From the NCBI GenBank assembly GCA_044346745.1, contig JBIIYQ010000001.1:62001-126000 (forward strand): a stretch of 64,000 nucleotides of DNA, written 5' to 3'. The translations under genes and the position numbers were made by a program. Positions 1 through 6,781 of this stretch are shown here, one piece after another (within the stretch, counting starts at the first letter, position 1; every line of letters starts with the position of its first letter). This stretch comes from UKL13-2 sp044346745 (GTDB lineage: Bacteria > Pseudomonadota > Gammaproteobacteria > Burkholderiales > Usitatibacteraceae). The notes under the pieces are model-generated. The model worked only from the letters and a program-made list of their open reading frames with translations. It was not told where the DNA came from and did no database searches.

Positions 1-470
1 TTGCCAACGCCGATTTCGAGTGTCGCCTTCTTGCTTTTCCAATCTTCAAAGCGGGCAGGTGTGATGGGGTCGTGGTCGCCGTGCCCCATCACACGGGCAA
101 AACGCAACGCACCCTCCCCCGTCAACATGACGTGGTCGGTCTCTTCCATCACTTGTCGGGCGACCAAGATCGGATTCTTCACACGCTGGAGTCCCGATAC
201 GGAGCCGATCTGCGCACGCTCAGCGACCATCACGCAGGCGTCAAACTCAACGTATCCGTCGTAGTTCAACACCGCTCCCGTGCCGGCGTTAAAAATCGGA
301 TTGTCTTCGAGCATGACCGCTGCGGCACAAGCTGCATCAAGCGCAGAACCACCCGCCTGCAAAATTTTGCGGCCGGCGTCGACTGCGGCGGTTGTACCCG
401 CGATAGCGTCGGCGTCCGAGCCTGGGCGCCAAGAGCCGGCTCCACCGTGGACAATAAGTGCGATGGTCAT
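1..470 (-). CDS. iaaA: Isoaspartyl peptidase / L-asparaginase, N-terminal part (3' end beyond window)
   Basis: This reading frame runs off the left edge of the window without a stop, so only about 156 N-terminal residues are visible. It opens with MTIALIVHGGAGSW, the hallmark start of the plant-type (Ntn-hydrolase) asparaginase family, and continues with NPIFNAGTGAVLN and a following DG/E/DA block that belongs to the same family core. Members are made as a precursor that cleaves itself before a catalytic Thr and hydrolyse L-asparagine and beta-aspartyl dipeptides in the cytoplasm. The autocleavage site would lie in the missing part, so activity cannot be judged. The start is the ATG 19 bases after the aspS stop, so the two genes are probably cotranscribed. 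Confidence 0.9.
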   Translation of the reverse strand, partial: MTIALIVHGGAGSWRPGSDADAIAGTTAAVDAGRKILQAGGSALDAACAAAVMLEDNPIFNAGTGAVLNYDGYVEFDACVMVAERAQIGSVSGLQRVKNPILVARQVMEETDHVMLTGEGALRFARVMGHGDHDPITPARFEDWKSKKATLEIGVG

Positions 471-489
471 CTAGAGCCTCTGCTAGCTT

Positions 490-2274
490 TTAGGCTGCTG
501 GTGTTTGTGTTCTGAGCTTTATGTGCAACTCACGCAACTGCTTCTCAGTAACCGCTGATGGTGTTTCGATCAGCAGATCTTGCCCGCGCTGTGTTTTCGG
601 GAACGCGATCACGTCGCGAATGGAATCCCACTTCTCACACATCAGCGTTACGATACGATCCAAGCCAAACGCCACACCACCCATCGGCGGTGCACCATAC
701 TTCAGTGCCTCGAGCAGGAAACCAAATTTGGCTTGTTGGTCCGCCTCGGAGATACCGAGCACTGCAAATTGTGTCGCTTGTAGTTCAGGCGAATGAATAC
801 GCACCGAGCCGCCGCCAATTTCCCAGCCGTTCATTGCCACATCGTAGGCTTTAGCCAACACCTTCGAAGGATCGAACTCCATCAGTGCCACGTGTTCGTC
901 TTTTGGCGCTGTAAACGGATGGTGTGCGGACACAAATCGTTTGTTCTCTTCGTCGTAATCGTATGCGGGGAAATCTACTACCCACAACGGCCGGTAACCC
1001 TTTTCTGCGAAGCCCTTTTCGTGGCCGATTTTGGTTCGCAACGCACCAAGCGAGTCGTTGACGATTTTAGCTTTGTCGGCACAGAAGAAAATGACGTCCC
1101 CATTCTTGGCGTTGCAGGCCTTCAGGATTCCACCAAGCGATTCTGCGTTCAAGAACTTCACGATCGGCGACTGTAGTCCCTCTTCGTTCAACTTGGTGAC
1201 GTCGTTAACCTTGATGTACGCCAAGCCCTTCGCGCCGTAGATGGCAACGAAGGTGGTCATGTCATCAATCTCCTTCCGCGAGAATTTTTCGTTTCCACCC
1301 GGCACACAAAGTGCCGCCACGCGCCCGCTTTTCATATCTGCCGCAGCTCTGAAGACTTTGAAGTCGACGGCCTTCATTAATTCCGTCAACTCCGTTAGCT
1401 CCAACGAAACACGCAGGTCCGGCTTGTCTGAGCCGTAGCGGCGCATTGCATCTGCGTAGGTCATGCGAGGGAAGTCGGGCAGGTCAACACCAACACCGGC
1501 CTTCCAAATCGTCTTGATGAGGCCTTCCATGATGTCTTGGATTTCGCGCTCATTTAGGAACGAGGTCTCGATATCAATTTGCGTGAACTCTGGTTGACGA
1601 TCAGCACGTAGATCTTCGTCGCGGAAACACTTCACGATTTGGTAGTAACGGTCGAACCCCGCCACCATCAGGAGTTGTTTAAACAACTGCGGGCTTTGCG
1701 GCAGTGCGTAAAACTGTCCGTCGTGAATACGCGAAGGCACCAAAAACTCGCGCGCCCCCTCCGGGGTCGATTTGTACAGAAACGGCGTTTCAACGTCGAC
1801 AAAACCCATGTCGTCGAGATAACGACGTGCGGTTGACGCGACCCGATGGCGAAGCCGCAAATTGTTTTGCATCTGTGGGCGACGTAGGTCGAGATACCGA
1901 TACTTGAGGCGCGTCTCTTCGTTAATCGTATCATCGTCAATCATGAAGGGCGGCGTCAACGATGCGTTCAGCACTTCAATCTCTTTGGCGAGCACTTCAA
2001 TCTCACCCGATTTCAGGTTTGTGTTGATCGTTCCCGCCGGCCGGTTGCGCACCACGCCACTGATCCGCATGACATATTCATTGCGTGATTGGTCGGCGGT
2101 GGCAAACGCCTCCGGTGTATCGGGATCGATGACGACCTGCAACAGCCCCTCCCGGTCGCGCAGGTCGATGAAGATTACGCCACCATGGTCGCGACGCCGA
2201 TGCGCCCAACCGAACACCGTCACGGTCTGGCCAAGATAGCTTGAGTCAATTAAGCCGCAGTAGTTTGTTCTCAT
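490..2274 (-). CDS. aspS: Aspartyl-tRNA synthetase, probably non-discriminating (Asp/Asn)
   Basis: Class II aminoacyl-tRNA synthetase of about 594 residues, the normal bacterial length. It has an N-terminal OB anticodon-binding domain, a catalytic core with class II motifs (FRDEDLRADRQPEFTQID for motif 2, GLDR near the end for motif 3) and the bacterial GAD insertion between them. I chose the start MRTNYCG because this is where the family begins and a GTGAG-like ribosome site precedes it; a longer in-frame start 21 codons upstream adds no conserved sequence. His30 (in RRRDHGG) and the Gly in RPAGT match the residues that mark non-discriminating enzymes such as that of Pseudomonas aeruginosa. 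Such enzymes also charge tRNA-Asn with Asp for later amidation by GatCAB. iaaA follows in the same direction. Confidence 0.97.
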   Translation of the reverse strand: MRTNYCGLIDSSYLGQTVTVFGWAHRRRDHGGVIFIDLRDREGLLQVVIDPDTPEAFATADQSRNEYVMRISGVVRNRPAGTINTNLKSGEIEVLAKEIEVLNASLTPPFMIDDDTINEETRLKYRYLDLRRPQMQNNLRLRHRVASTARRYLDDMGFVDVETPFLYKSTPEGAREFLVPSRIHDGQFYALPQSPQLFKQLLMVAGFDRYYQIVKCFRDEDLRADRQPEFTQIDIETSFLNEREIQDIMEGLIKTIWKAGVGVDLPDFPRMTYADAMRRYGSDKPDLRVSLELTELTELMKAVDFKVFRAAADMKSGRVAALCVPGGNEKFSRKEIDDMTTFVAIYGAKGLAYIKVNDVTKLNEEGLQSPIVKFLNAESLGGILKACNAKNGDVIFFCADKAKIVNDSLGALRTKIGHEKGFAEKGYRPLWVVDFPAYDYDEENKRFVSAHHPFTAPKDEHVALMEFDPSKVLAKAYDVAMNGWEIGGGSVRIHSPELQATQFAVLGISEADQQAKFGFLLEALKYGAPPMGGVAFGLDRIVTLMCEKWDSIRDVIAFPKTQRGQDLLIETPSAVTEKQLRELHIKLRTQTPAA

Positions 2275-2356
2275 ACATTCACTCACAAAATTTGGGACTT
2301 CAGCCCGATCAATAGGCGGCGCAAGTTGAAAAAACATCAGGCCGCAAGTTGATTCG

Positions 2357-2385
2357 CTAAAGCAATACCGTTAAAGGATTGTCAA
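2357..2385 (-). promoter_or_regulatory. Candidate sigma70 promoter for aspS
   Basis: Read on the minus strand there is a perfect -35 box TTGACA (2380-2385), a 17 base spacer and a poor -10 box CTTTAG (2357-2362), about 80 bases before the aspS start. The -35 match and spacing are good; the -10 match is weak, so this is a candidate only. Confidence 0.4.
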
Positions 2386-2483
2386 CCGCGCCGTAAATCA
2401 ACGAAACACTTGAACGAATTTTCGCGGCCGGATCGCAGTGGCAATGACGCTCGCCGCCCGGCCCTTGTTGCTTGGCCGAGCGG

Positions 2484-3140
2484 CTACGGATTGGGGTCGG
2501 TGCCGGATTTTTTCATCTCGGCCCCGTTGGCGTGGGAGGGTAGATTAATCGGACGGGGTGGCTCCGCCACACCCATCGAAATGATGTACTTAAGCGCTTG
2601 GTCGATGGTCATCTTAAGTTCTATCACGTCGCTCTTCGGCACGATGAGGAAAAACCCGGCGGTAATGTTGGGCGTGGTCGGCACAAAGACCGAAAAATTG
2701 TTGGTGCCGAGGTGGTCCGTCACTTCGTGCTCTGGCTCACCGGTCAAGAGTGCAACGGTCCACGTATCCCGTTGTGGGTAACGTACCAGTACCGCCTTGC
2801 GAAATGCCTTCCCCTCGGGGGAGAACAGGGTGTCTGAAATCTGCTTAACGCCACCATACACGGAGTTGACGATGGGGATACGGTGAAGAATGTGATCCCA
2901 CCATCCCAGCAATTTTTTACCAAAGAAGTTCGCCGCAATAACGCCCGTACTCAAGACAATCAGCAACGTCAGGATGACACCCATTCCCGGCACGTGAAAG
3001 CCAAACAAAGCATCGGTGCGAAATCGTTCCGGTAACAGCAGCAACGTTTGATCCATGGTGTCGATCAATAACTTCAGCACGAACAACGTGATGACCACCG
3101 GGATCCAAACCAACAACCCAGCAATTAAATATTTGCGCAT
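2484..3140 (-). CDS. DUF502 family membrane protein
   Basis: A 218-residue protein with two hydrophobic stretches: residues about 5-25 (AGLLVWIPVVITLFVLK) and about 52-72 (GMGVILTLLIVLSTGVIAA). These are followed by the family-typical region HRIPIVNSVYGGVKQ and a soluble C-terminal half ending in a polar tail. This matches the DUF502 inner-membrane family, whose molecular role is not established. It lies between the FmdB-like gene and aspS, an order common in betaproteobacteria, and is only 26 bases downstream of the FmdB-like gene, so the two probably share a transcript. No catalytic motif is visible. Confidence 0.85.
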   Translation of the reverse strand: MRKYLIAGLLVWIPVVITLFVLKLLIDTMDQTLLLLPERFRTDALFGFHVPGMGVILTLLIVLSTGVIAANFFGKKLLGWWDHILHRIPIVNSVYGGVKQISDTLFSPEGKAFRKAVLVRYPQRDTWTVALLTGEPEHEVTDHLGTNNFSVFVPTTPNITAGFFLIVPKSDVIELKMTIDQALKYIISMGVAEPPRPINLPSHANGAEMKKSGTDPNP

Positions 3141-3166
3141 GCGCGACCGTGCCTTAGGAAAAAAAT

Positions 3167-3514
3167 TCAGGTCGACGAAGGCGTCGAGGCCGGCGATGAA
3201 GTCGCGGCGGCAGCCGGAGTCGCTGCCGGTGAAGGAGTAGAAGGGGCGGCGGAAGCTGGAGCGGTCGCGCCCGCTGCCGGTGCGGGAGTAGCTGTCTTTT
3301 CAGTCGATGGCGCGCCATCAGCCGGCTTGTTCCCTCCGCGAAAGTCAGTCACGTACCAACCACTACCCTTGAGCGCGAAATTCGGCGCAGTCACTTGTCT
3401 AGAGTAGGTCTCGGCACCACACGCTGGACACTTGGTCAGCGCGTCGTCGGACATTTTCTGCATGACATCGTCGGCGTGGCCGCATGTCGCACATTTGTAG
3501 GCGTAGATCGGCAT
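3167..3514 (-). CDS. FmdB family zinc ribbon protein
   Basis: A 115-residue protein beginning MPIYAYKCATCGH, with CxxC pairs at about residues 8-11 and 30-33 (KCPACG). These four cysteines form the small zinc ribbon of the FmdB/CxxC_CXXC_SSSS family, often described as a putative regulatory protein of unknown target. After about residue 60 it becomes a low-complexity tail of Ala, Pro, Ser and Thr. The MPIYAY start is where the family begins; the frame stays open 39 codons further upstream but that part is not family-like. DUF502 and aspS follow on the same strand. Confidence 0.85.
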   Translation of the reverse strand: MPIYAYKCATCGHADDVMQKMSDDALTKCPACGAETYSRQVTAPNFALKGSGWYVTDFRGGNKPADGAPSTEKTATPAPAAGATAPASAAPSTPSPAATPAAAATSSPASTPSST

Positions 3515-3798
3515 CTTGGGTCGGAAAAAATCTTCGTGTCGGAAATGTTTGGAGTGAAGTATTTTAGCAGACCGCTCTGCGCACATGTTGCACCGCAGCG
3601 ACAACATCGTGTCGGTAGAAAGGCGAAACACTAATATCGACGGTCATTTCCACGCGTTTCCGCCTGTAACCGCCCGCCGGTCTTTGTGTTTGTTGTCTCT
3701 GTAATTCCCCTCCTCGGGTCTCTACCAACGCGAACTCGCACGACTTGGTTCGGTTGTATTGTCTAATGTTGCATCTCCCCTCTACCGACGACAGTCCC

Positions 3799-4818
3799 AT
3801 GACCCCCCAAACATCCACACCATTACCAACCACAATGCGATTCGTTACCGCCCCAACCCTAGGCGAGCCGGACGTGATGTCGTTGACCAGCGGGCCACTC
3901 CCTGCGTTTGGCCCGCAAGACGTGCTGATCAAAGTTCTATACGCCGGCGTTAATCGACCTGACGTCGCGCAACGGTCCGGCAACTACGCGCCGCCGCCCG
4001 GTGCCTCGCCAACGATGGGTCTTGAGGTGTCGGGCGAGATCGTCGCTCGCGGTGCGGATGTGAGACGCTGGAAAGTGGGCGATCAAGTATGTGCGCTCAC
4101 ACCCGGCGGTGGGTACGCTGAGTACTGCACAGCACCGGCCGAACATTGCCTGCCAATTCCAGCTGGCCTGAGCATGCTCGAGGCCGCCGGTGTGCCTGAG
4201 AATTTTTTCACAGTTTGGGTAAACGTATTCGACACCTGTCAGCTTAAGGCGGGTGAGAAGTTTCTGGTGCATGGTGGCTCAAGCGGCATCGGCTTAACCG
4301 CGATCCAGCTGGCAAAAGCGTTTGGTGCCGAAGTGTTGACTACCGCTGGCAACGAAGACAAAGCCGCCTTCTGCAAACAAATCGGCGCGGATCATGCCTT
4401 TAACTACAAGACGCAGGACTGGATGGCAGAGATCGCCGCCGTCACGCTGAAAAAAGGCGTCAACGTCATTCTGGATATGGTCGGCGGTTCTTACATCGAG
4501 AAGAATTTGCGCTCGCTGGCATTAGAAGGCCGCTACTGTTTCATCGCGTTTTTAGAAGGAGGCAAGGTGGAAGTTGACTTTCGTCCGCTGATGATGAAAC
4601 GCCAAACCATCACTGGCTCGACGCTACGCGCGCGGCCCGATGCGCAGAAGACTGCCATTGCCGTACAGCTTGAGGAGCAGGTGTGGCCGTTGTTGGCCAG
4701 CGGCAAGGTCCGCCCGGTCATCCACAAAACCTTCGCCTTGTCAGAAGTTGTGGAGGCACATCGCTTGATGGAGTCTAGTGCGCATATTGGGAAGATTATG
4801 TTGAAGGTGGCGGGGTAG
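3799..4818 (+). CDS. NAD(P)H quinone oxidoreductase, PIG3-type zinc-free medium-chain reductase
   Basis: A medium-chain dehydrogenase/reductase of about 339 residues. The N-terminal GroES-like domain carries MGLEVSGEIV and GGYAEYC; the Rossmann domain has the dinucleotide loop VHGGSSGIGLTAIQLAKAFG. The catalytic and structural zinc ligands of alcohol dehydrogenases are absent, as expected for the quinone oxidoreductase / PIG3 branch, which transfers electrons from NADPH to quinones in the cytoplasm. The start is uncertain: ATG codons at 3766, 3799 and 3835 are all in frame and none has a good ribosome site; 3835 (MRFVTAP) is where homology probably begins. It is transcribed divergently from the FmdB-like gene and followed by a palindromic repeat element. 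Confidence 0.88.
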   Translation: MTPQTSTPLPTTMRFVTAPTLGEPDVMSLTSGPLPAFGPQDVLIKVLYAGVNRPDVAQRSGNYAPPPGASPTMGLEVSGEIVARGADVRRWKVGDQVCALTPGGGYAEYCTAPAEHCLPIPAGLSMLEAAGVPENFFTVWVNVFDTCQLKAGEKFLVHGGSSGIGLTAIQLAKAFGAEVLTTAGNEDKAAFCKQIGADHAFNYKTQDWMAEIAAVTLKKGVNVILDMVGGSYIEKNLRSLALEGRYCFIAFLEGGKVEVDFRPLMMKRQTITGSTLRARPDAQKTAIAVQLEEQVWPLLASGKVRPVIHKTFALSEVVEAHRLMESSAHIGKIMLKVAG

Positions 4819-4960
4819 CTATTGGATATTTGTCGCTATCGCTACGGCACTTAAGACTGTCGACCCTGCGGAGGCGGGGACCCAGTTTTTGTTGCAGAAG
4901 GAAGCGGTTGTCTTTTGTTCACGACCGATGCGGGGGCGGCCCCGCTGTTTGGCCACCGAT

Positions 4961-5536
4961 GCCGGGGGTTGCCCGGCGGCAAGTTGCTTTCTTTTGCTTC
5001 GCCAAAAGAAAGCAACCAAAGAAAAGGCGACCCGGTTCGTCGGCCCTTCGGGCTGCCCTGCGCTGCTCTGAGCAGCGGGCCACTCGCAAAACTCGGACTC
5101 GTTGTGAAGTAGGTGCCTCCTATGTGTGCTGGCGCTCGCCCTCAAACATTGCTCGCGGACTTCCCCCGCAACTCTTGCGCTGCTCGGCGACTCGCACGGG
5201 ACACTCCTCTATGCGAGCAGTCCCACTTAATCTGAAACGCCAACCATCAAACTTTCAAAACAGCAATGGTGGGTGACATCGGCAAAACCCGTGCGAGCCG
5301 CCGAGCAACGGAGTGGCTGAAGGGGGAGTCGGCGAGGACTGCCTTAGGAGGGCGCCAAGGCAACTGCCAGAGAAGTAACAAACATTCAACCGACGAGTTC
5401 CGCAGCCGCCTTCTGCGCCGAGTAGCACAGGGAACCCAAAGGGCGACCGATGTTGCCAACCGCGCGGGGTCGCCTTCTGTTGGTTACTTTTCTTGGCGAA
5501 GCAAGAAAAGTGACTAGCCGCCGGGCTACCCCCGGC
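4961..5536. repeat. Large imperfect palindromic repeat element with terminal hairpins (REP/MITE-like)
   Basis: The gene-free stretch after the quinone oxidoreductase is an inverted repeat of about 290 bases per arm. The ends carry GCCGGGGGT and its complement (4961-4969, 5528-5536). Near each end is a hairpin: a perfect 14 bp stem at 4983-4996/5003-5016 with loop CTTCGC, and a 13 bp stem with one wobble at 5483-5495/5502-5514 with loop GCGAAG. GGCGACCC-type blocks lie inside these. Further in, TGCTCGGCGACTCGCACGGG (5181-5200) is matched by its complement at 5288-5307 with one mismatch. All pairs share a centre near 5245-5249. No transposase gene is present. Short open frames here do not look like proteins. 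Confidence 0.75.
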
Positions 5537-5546
5537 CTCCTTTTGA

Positions 5547-6044
5547 TCAGTCCGCGAGTTTAACTGGAAGACTGGACCGCCCCGCTAGCAACTCCATTAC
5601 AGCTTTCCTCAGCGCTTCCTGCTCTTGCTGAACGTTTCCAAACCCTTCAGGGTAATAGGTTTGGTTCTTTATGTGAGTCTTGTCGAATTCGAAACCTAGA
5701 AAGACCGCCATGGAATGCAGCAGATCGACTAACAACTCCACTCGTTTTGTACCCCAGCTTTCTTTGGGATAAGACTTGTCGCCGAAATGATCAAGGTATT
5801 GCTTCCACTTAGACCGAATCTCGCGCTCCTGAGTGGTGGCGGAAGAAAACACAACGTCAATCAAGCTAAGAGCTTCAACGTGCTTCGGATCCAGCGTCGA
5901 AGCTCTTGTCGCCATCAACGTCTTAAAAATTTTCAGCTTCTCTTCCCGCTCGTCGCGCCGTCTTTCTAACCACAAGCTAATTTGAACGGCAAAGAGTGGG
6001 GCCAGCAAGGTCGCAAGCCCGATCATCCAGTCTTTCGATTCCAT
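5547..6044 (-). CDS. Small membrane-anchored protein, DUF6680-like
   Basis: A 165-residue protein with one N-terminal hydrophobic segment (about residues 8-25, MIGLATLLAPLFAVQISLW) followed by a charged helix (ERRRDEREEKLKIFKTLMATRA) and a soluble remainder. The WLERRRDEREEKLKIFKTL region and the following stretch resemble what I recall of the DUF6680 family, whose function is unknown; this assignment is from memory and moderate. It starts 11 bases after the ssb stop on the same strand, so it is probably cotranscribed with ssb. Its stop lies immediately next to the palindromic element. Confidence 0.6.
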   Translation of the reverse strand: MESKDWMIGLATLLAPLFAVQISLWLERRRDEREEKLKIFKTLMATRASTLDPKHVEALSLIDVVFSSATTQEREIRSKWKQYLDHFGDKSYPKESWGTKRVELLVDLLHSMAVFLGFEFDKTHIKNQTYYPEGFGNVQQEQEALRKAVMELLAGRSSLPVKLAD

Positions 6045-6055
6045 GGTTGTTCTCC

Positions 6056-6541
6056 CTAAAACGGAATATCGTCATCCATATCATCGAACTTCGCCGCACC
6101 ACCTTTACTAGGCGCAGGCTTTGCGGCTCCTCCGGCACTCGCTGATGCAGGACGTGACGCATATTCAGGCGCACCTCCAGATCCTCCCGCGTCACCACCG
6201 CCCATGCCGCCGCGCGAACCCAACATTTGCATCGAATCCGCGAGAACCTCGGTCGTGTATTTTTCGACGCCATCTTTATCTTGCCACTTGCGAGTGCGTA
6301 GTTTGCCCTCGACGTATACCTGCGAGCCCTTTTTCAAATACTCACCGGCGATTTCGGCCAGCTTGCCAAAGAACGCGACGCGGTGCCATTCGGTTTGCTC
6401 CTGCTTTTCGCCGCTCTTATCTTTCCACTGAGAAGTGGTTGCGATCGAAATGTTGGTAATCGCGCCGCCGTCCGGCATGTAGCGCGTTTCTGGGTCGCGG
6501 CCAAGATTGCCGACGAGGATTACTTTGTTTACTGAGGCCAT
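6056..6541 (-). CDS. ssb: Single-stranded DNA-binding protein
   Basis: SSB of 161 residues. The N-terminal OB-fold starts MASVNKVILVGNLGRDPE and includes the TEWHRVAFFGKLAE block typical of the family. A Gly/Ala/Ser-rich linker follows, and the acidic tip DDDIPF ends the protein; this tip recruits replication and repair partners. The protein coats single-stranded DNA as a tetramer during replication, recombination and repair. The frame is open 25 codons upstream of the chosen ATG but only the MASVNK start fits the family. It is divergent from uvrA, as in many proteobacteria. Confidence 0.97.
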   Translation of the reverse strand: MASVNKVILVGNLGRDPETRYMPDGGAITNISIATTSQWKDKSGEKQEQTEWHRVAFFGKLAEIAGEYLKKGSQVYVEGKLRTRKWQDKDGVEKYTTEVLADSMQMLGSRGGMGGGDAGGSGGAPEYASRPASASAGGAAKPAPSKGGAAKFDDMDDDIPF

Positions 6542-6680
6542 AGCGTGTTTCCTTACATTAACGTGGAAAAACTGCACCCAATGTGCTGAATGGAATTCTG
6601 GTTCGAAGACCAGCATTGCGTTTCAAGAAATAGGTGCAGAACAGTGATGCGAGCGAGTAATATAGCAGGTTGCATTTTTT

Positions 6681-6749
6681 AGATTCGCACCGAATTTCGG
6701 GGGCGAATCTGCTCGTTAAAGAGCGTTGAATCAACATCCCTTGATTCAA
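6681..6749. promoter_or_regulatory. Two inverted repeats in the ssb-uvrA divergent intergenic region
   Basis: Two dyad symmetries lie between the divergent genes. The first pairs AGATTCGC (6681-6688) with GCGAATCT (6703-6710), and nests CCGAATTTCGG (6690-6700), itself a palindrome. The second pairs TTGAATCAA (6726-6734) with TTGATTCAA (6741-6749) around a 6 base spacer, ending 32 bases before the uvrA start. I saw no canonical LexA box of the CTGT-N8-ACAG form. They could be operators or 5' leader hairpins. Confidence 0.45.
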
Positions 6750-6781
6750 GGATTTAGCCGGGAAAGCTCATCAAGCACGTT

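Noticed and set aside
3515..3798. Promoter pair between the FmdB-like gene and the quinone oxidoreductase
   Set aside because: No box pair with acceptable spacing could be supported for either direction.
4819..5520. Several short open frames on both strands after the quinone oxidoreductase
   Set aside because: They are low-complexity, Arg/Cys-rich products of the palindromic element, not genes.
6542..6781. LexA operator between ssb and uvrA
   Set aside because: No CTGT-N8-ACAG site was found; only the two unrelated inverted repeats.
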